DNA from: Thermoleophilia bacterium
GTDB taxonomy: Bacteria > Actinomycetota > Thermoleophilia > Gaiellales > SKUG01
Length of the DNA: 8,599 nt
Assembly: GCA_020438525.1 (NCBI GenBank)
Contig: JAGQUL010000126.1
Coordinates: forward strand, 1 to 8,599
Direction of reading: 5' to 3'
In this document: positions 6,300 to 8,599 of the stretch, piece by piece
Layout of the letters: each line of letters begins with the position of its first letter
How positions within the stretch are numbered: position 1 is the first letter of the stretch
Position numbers and translations under genes: made by a program
Notes under the pieces: model-generated
What the model saw: the letters and a program-made list of their open reading frames with translations, nothing else
Database searches by the model: none
Told to the model about the DNA's origin: nothing

Positions 6300-6477
6300 C
6301 GAGTGGGCAGTCGCTCGTGCACCGACACCGGCACGCCGGTCGAACCGGCCCTTACACCGTGCTCATGAAATCCGTTCGGAACCCTTGGTGGACCGATCGG
6401 CCCATCGACCCGACACATGTCTTGCCGGCAACCGTGGGGACGGGGCCGGGGACCGTAGTGGGATTCGGGGGGCTGCA
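6300..6477 (+). promoter_or_regulatory. Upstream region of the sigma factor gene with short palindromes
   Basis: The region contains ACCGGC-AC-GCCGGT (6327-6340) and the perfect palindrome TTGCCGGCAA (6422-6431), either of which could be a regulator site. A GGAACCC at 6378-6384 resembles an ECF-type -35 element, but I find no matching -10 element at the right distance, so autoregulation is only a possibility. A G-run at 6467-6472 lies 5 bases before the ATG and probably serves as ribosome binding site. No convincing gene is seen here. Confidence 0.3.
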
Positions 6478-7155
6478 ATGGACGACTTCTTTGCTTCAGG
6501 TGATGACGAACGCGCGAACTCCGCGCTGCTGGCCGGGCGCCGCGACGATGGCGCAGCGGACACGACGGCCCGAAGCGAGGCGATCGACGAGGCAGCCGCG
6601 ACGGGACCCGTCGTCGACTACTCGAATCCCGAGCGGGCGATCGAGGTGCTGCACCGGGAGTTCTCGAGCCGCCTGTTCGCGTACTCGATGTCGATGCTCC
6701 GCAATCGCGAGGACGCCGAGGATGCGGTGCAGACCACGTTCATGAACGCCTACAACTCGCTCATGGACGGACGGATGCCGCGCCAGGAGGCATCGTGGCT
6801 GTTCCGGATCGCGCGCAACGTGTGCCTGAACCGGATCCGTACGCACACCCGCAAGCCGGCCGGATCGCTCGACGGCATCGACGTCGCCGCGAGCCGCAGC
6901 GTGGAGGAGCAGCTCGACCAGCACCTGCACGCGGTGGCCCTGCGCACGGCGATCGAGCGGCTGCCCGAGCAGCAGCGCAAGGCGATCGTGCTGCGCGAGC
7001 TGCAGGGCGCGACCTACGCGGAGATCGCCGATGCGCTCGACACCACGCAGGGCGCGGTGGAGAGCCTCATCTTCCGGGCACGACGGCAGCTCGCAACGAG
7101 CATCCGCACCGTGCCGTCCGGAATGGACGCAGGCCTGGCGCGCGGCGCCGCCTGA
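6478..7155 (+). CDS. RNA polymerase sigma-70 family (ECF-like) sigma factor
   Basis: This 225-residue regulator directs RNA polymerase to alternative promoters. Region 2 spans about 54-125. It includes NREDAEDAVQTTFMNAY (core binding and -10 recognition) and EASWLFRIARNVCLNRIR. Region 4 spans about 157-207 with LPEQQRKAIVLRELQG and the helix-turn-helix YAEIADALDTTQGAVESLIFRARRQL (-35 recognition). The short linker between them and the lack of regions 1 and 3 are ECF traits. An acidic Ala/Asp-rich N-terminal extension of about 50 residues precedes region 2, longer than in most ECF factors. Start: ATG at 6478 follows a G-run by 5 bases; an in-frame ATG at 6385 would add 31 residues of intergenic character. 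No anti-sigma (zinc-finger or membrane) gene follows, as the next gene is convergent. The target regulon is unknown. Confidence 0.9.
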   Translation: MDDFFASGDDERANSALLAGRRDDGAADTTARSEAIDEAAATGPVVDYSNPERAIEVLHREFSSRLFAYSMSMLRNREDAEDAVQTTFMNAYNSLMDGRMPRQEASWLFRIARNVCLNRIRTHTRKPAGSLDGIDVAASRSVEEQLDQHLHAVALRTAIERLPEQQRKAIVLRELQGATYAEIADALDTTQGAVESLIFRARRQLATSIRTVPSGMDAGLARGAA

Positions 7156-7172
7156 CGCTCCAGCCTGATCGG

Positions 7173-7212
7173 GGCATCGCCGGCGACGAGGACCGCCGTC
7201 GCCGGCGATGCC
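7173..7212. terminator. 16-bp perfect hairpin after the sigma gene
   Basis: GGCATCGCCGGCGACG (7173-7188) and CGTCGCCGGCGATGCC (7197-7212) form a perfect stem with an 8-base loop, starting 17 bases after the sigma gene stop. It lies between convergent genes and is symmetrical, so it could end transcription from both sides. No T-run is present on either strand. Confidence 0.75.
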
Positions 7213-7230
7213 ACGACCCGCTGTGTGCGA

Positions 7231-7270
7231 CATGCGTCACACGACAGTCATGACTCATGTCACACGCATG
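7231..7270. repeat. Repeat-dense AT-richer spacer element
   Basis: This 40-base stretch combines three symmetries. CATGCGT (7231-7237) is inverted at ACGCATG (7264-7270). A perfect 10-bp palindrome AGTCATGACT (7246-7255) sits near the middle. An imperfect direct repeat pairs CATGCGTCACACG (7231-7243) with CATGTCACACG (7256-7266). It lies just past the SDR stop, so it could form a 3' structure in the minus-strand message or be a protein-binding site. Confidence 0.45.
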
Positions 7271-7284
7271 AGCGGTGGATGGGG

Positions 7285-7989
7285 TCAGACCGTCTGTGCC
7301 GTCGGGCGCACGGTGAGCGTGGTGACGGTTGCGCGGCGCGGGCGGGTGATCGCGAACAGCGCGGCGTCGGCGATGTCCTGCGGCGCGAGCGACCAGTCCG
7401 GCACGCCGTTGTCGAAGAAGGGCGTGTCGACCATGCCGGGCTCGATGCTCGTCACGCGAACGCCCTGCTCGGCGACCTCCTGCCGGAGCGCCTCCGCCAT
7501 CGCGGTGGCAGCGTGCTTCGTCGTCGAATAGAGCGAGCCTGGCAGCACGCGTCGCCCCGCCACGGAGCTAGTGATCAGCACGTCGCCCTTCGACTGCGTA
7601 AGCGTCGGGAGCGCCGCACGGATCGTGATCGCCGCACCGTAGACGTTCGTGAGCACCATGTCCCGCCAGTGCTCCGGAGTGGATTCCAGCCACCCCCGGG
7701 GAGCGCCGAATCCGGCGTTGACGACGAGCGCGTCGATCGTGCCGAACGCATCCACTGCGGCCGCGACCGCGTCCTGGCAGGACTGCCAGTCGGTCACGTC
7801 GAGCTGCACGGCCCGCGCGGCATCGTCGCCGCCCAGGTCCGCGGCCAGCGCCTCGAGCTTCTCCAGTCGGCGTGCGCCGAGCACCACGCGCATGCCGGCT
7901 CCAGCCAGCTCGCGCGCGATCGCCTCGCCGATTCCGCTGCTTGCTCCCGTGATGAGCGCGACGCGCCCGGTGACATCCTCGTTCTGCAT
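7285..7989 (-). CDS. Classical short-chain dehydrogenase/reductase (SDR) oxidoreductase
   Basis: This 234-residue cytoplasmic NAD(P)-dependent oxidoreductase acts on an unidentified alcohol or carbonyl substrate. The cofactor motif TGASSGIG (14-21) is followed by a basic pair RR (40-41) after the second strand, which suggests NADP(H) preference. Further motifs are LDV (63-65), NAG (91-93), the active-site Asn115 in TNVYG, Ser141 in TSSVAG, and Tyr154/Lys158 in YSTTK. PGMVDTPF follows, as in the YdfG-like branch of SDRs. Start: ATG at 7989 sits directly before the first strand. A TATGGT box 7 bases upstream and no Shine-Dalgarno suggest a leaderless message. The ATG at 8001 would lie inside that box, and 8115 would overlap the divergent malic enzyme gene. 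The gene is alone on its strand, so context gives no substrate hint. Confidence 0.9.
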   Translation of the reverse strand: MQNEDVTGRVALITGASSGIGEAIARELAGAGMRVVLGARRLEKLEALAADLGGDDAARAVQLDVTDWQSCQDAVAAAVDAFGTIDALVVNAGFGAPRGWLESTPEHWRDMVLTNVYGAAITIRAALPTLTQSKGDVLITSSVAGRRVLPGSLYSTTKHAATAMAEALRQEVAEQGVRVTSIEPGMVDTPFFDNGVPDWSLAPQDIADAALFAITRPRRATVTTLTVRPTAQTV

Positions 7990-7996
7990 GCGCCGC

Positions 7997-8002
7997 ACCA
8001 TA
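7997..8002 (-). promoter_or_regulatory. Candidate -10 box giving a leaderless SDR transcript
   Basis: On the minus strand TATGGT ends 7 bases before the ATG at 7989, the same geometry as the box before tmk. No clear -35 hexamer is found 16-18 bases upstream. Confidence 0.35.
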
Positions 8003-8093
8003 TCGCCCGCTCGCCGGCCCAGCCGGGTTGCGGGTCGCGTTTCGCGCGGGTGGAGCGTGCGCGCGCTCGCGTGAACGGGCAGGATGCAGGCAC

Positions 8094-8599
8094 ATGGCAC
8101 ATACCAGCCCCTCATACACCTTCACCATCCGGCTGCGGCTGCAGCGCGAGCCGGGCACGTTCGCGCGCGTTGCCGAGGCGATCGCCTCCGTCGGCGGCGA
8201 CCTCGGCGCGGTCGACATCGCCCGGTCGAGCCGCCACCACCTGTGGCGCGACGTGACCGTGCTGGCCGCGGATCGAGCGCAGGCGCAGGCGATCGTCGAT
8301 GCGATCGTCGCGGTCGACGGCGTCGAGATCGAGCAGGTCAGCGACCGTACGTTCCTGATGCACCTCGGCGGCAAGCTCGCCGTGAAGTCCAAGGTCCCGC
8401 TGCGAACCCGCGACGACCTGTCGATGGCGTACACGCCCGGCGTGGGCCGCGTCTGCCAGGCGATCGCCGACACGCCCGAATCCGTCTGGGCGCTCACCGT
8501 CAAGCGCAACACCGTCGCGGTGGTGAGCGACGGCAGCGCCGTGCTCGGCATGGGCGACATCGGCCCCTACGCCGCGATGCCCGTGATGGAGGGCAAGGC
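8094..8599 (+). CDS. NAD(P)-dependent malic enzyme with N-terminal ACT domain (3' truncated)
   Basis: The first 168 residues of an oxidative malate decarboxylase (malate to pyruvate, CO2 and NAD(P)H) are present; the frame runs off the right edge. Residues 8-85 form an ACT-like ligand-binding domain (FTIRLRLQREPGTFARVAEAI, then a GGDLGAVDI turn and a second strand-helix unit), which in other enzymes binds amino acids. The malic domain follows. It has KLAVKSKVPLRTRDDLSMAYTPGV with the catalytic Tyr113, then SDGSAVLGMGDIGPYAA and MEGK with the catalytic Lys168. Start: ATG at 8094 has AGGA 9 bases upstream. It is divergent from the SDR gene across about 100 bases. NAD versus NADP preference cannot be judged because the Rossmann domain is outside the window. 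Confidence 0.93.
   Translation, partial: MAHTSPSYTFTIRLRLQREPGTFARVAEAIASVGGDLGAVDIARSSRHHLWRDVTVLAADRAQAQAIVDAIVAVDGVEIEQVSDRTFLMHLGGKLAVKSKVPLRTRDDLSMAYTPGVGRVCQAIADTPESVWALTVKRNTVAVVSDGSAVLGMGDIGPYAAMPVMEGK

Noticed and set aside
6293..6478. 61-codon minus-strand frame upstream of the sigma gene
   Set aside because: No ribosome binding site, Pro/Arg/Gly-rich product, and it overlaps palindromes and the probable sigma gene leader.
7225..8256. Plus-strand open frame opposite the SDR gene
   Set aside because: Arg/His-rich shadow. The SDR catalytic motifs on the minus strand are decisive, and the frame also runs out of phase through the malic enzyme start.
1..8599. Defence island, CRISPR array, mobile element or biosynthetic cluster
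   Set aside because: No regularly spaced repeats, transposase, integrase, nuclease-helicase pairs or synthase genes are seen. The genes present are housekeeping, envelope and regulatory.

Overview
The window is high-GC DNA (about 70% G+C by eye) with actinobacterial character: GTG starts, weak Shine-Dalgarno sites, codons ending in G or C, an LPFTG sortase substrate, and an ACT-domain malic enzyme. The combination suggests a Thermoleophilia/Solirubrobacterales-type actinobacterium. That placement is an inference from style, since no rRNA is present to confirm it. Coding density is high, and the region looks chromosomal and mostly housekeeping. I see no insertion sequence, integrase, phage gene, CRISPR array or tRNA.

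Layout from left to right. (1) The tail of an unrecognised plus-strand gene ends at 233. (2) A convergent gap (234-414) holds an unusually elaborate nested hairpin. (3) A minus-strand pair for surface polysaccharide follows: an NAD-dependent sugar epimerase/dehydratase, then an O-antigen ligase/polymerase-like membrane protein with a C-terminal TPR tail. The two are coupled by a GTGA overlap. (4) Divergent from the pair is a small plus-strand LPXTG-anchored surface protein with its own TTGACA-type promoter, closed by a hairpin terminator. (5) Next is a plus-strand operon, tmk then holB (thymidylate kinase and DNA polymerase III delta'), coupled by an ATGA overlap and followed by a perfect 11-bp hairpin. 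(6) An ECF-like sigma-70 family factor follows with no anti-sigma gene beside it, ending in a 16-bp perfect hairpin. (7) A short repeat-dense spacer leads to a minus-strand classical SDR oxidoreductase. (8) Divergent from the SDR, an ACT-malic enzyme fusion runs off the right edge.

Functionally, items 3 and 4 form a cell-envelope block (activated sugar supply, glycan ligation/polymerisation, wall-anchored stalk protein). Item 5 serves DNA replication (dTTP supply and the clamp loader). Items 6-8 are a regulator and metabolic enzymes with no obvious shared pathway. I found no convincing new multi-gene system. The points most worth a second look are the non-coding structures that close transcription units in place of classical U-tract terminators, two candidate leaderless promoters (tmk and SDR), the eroded nucleotide and zinc sites in delta', and the orphan sigma factor.
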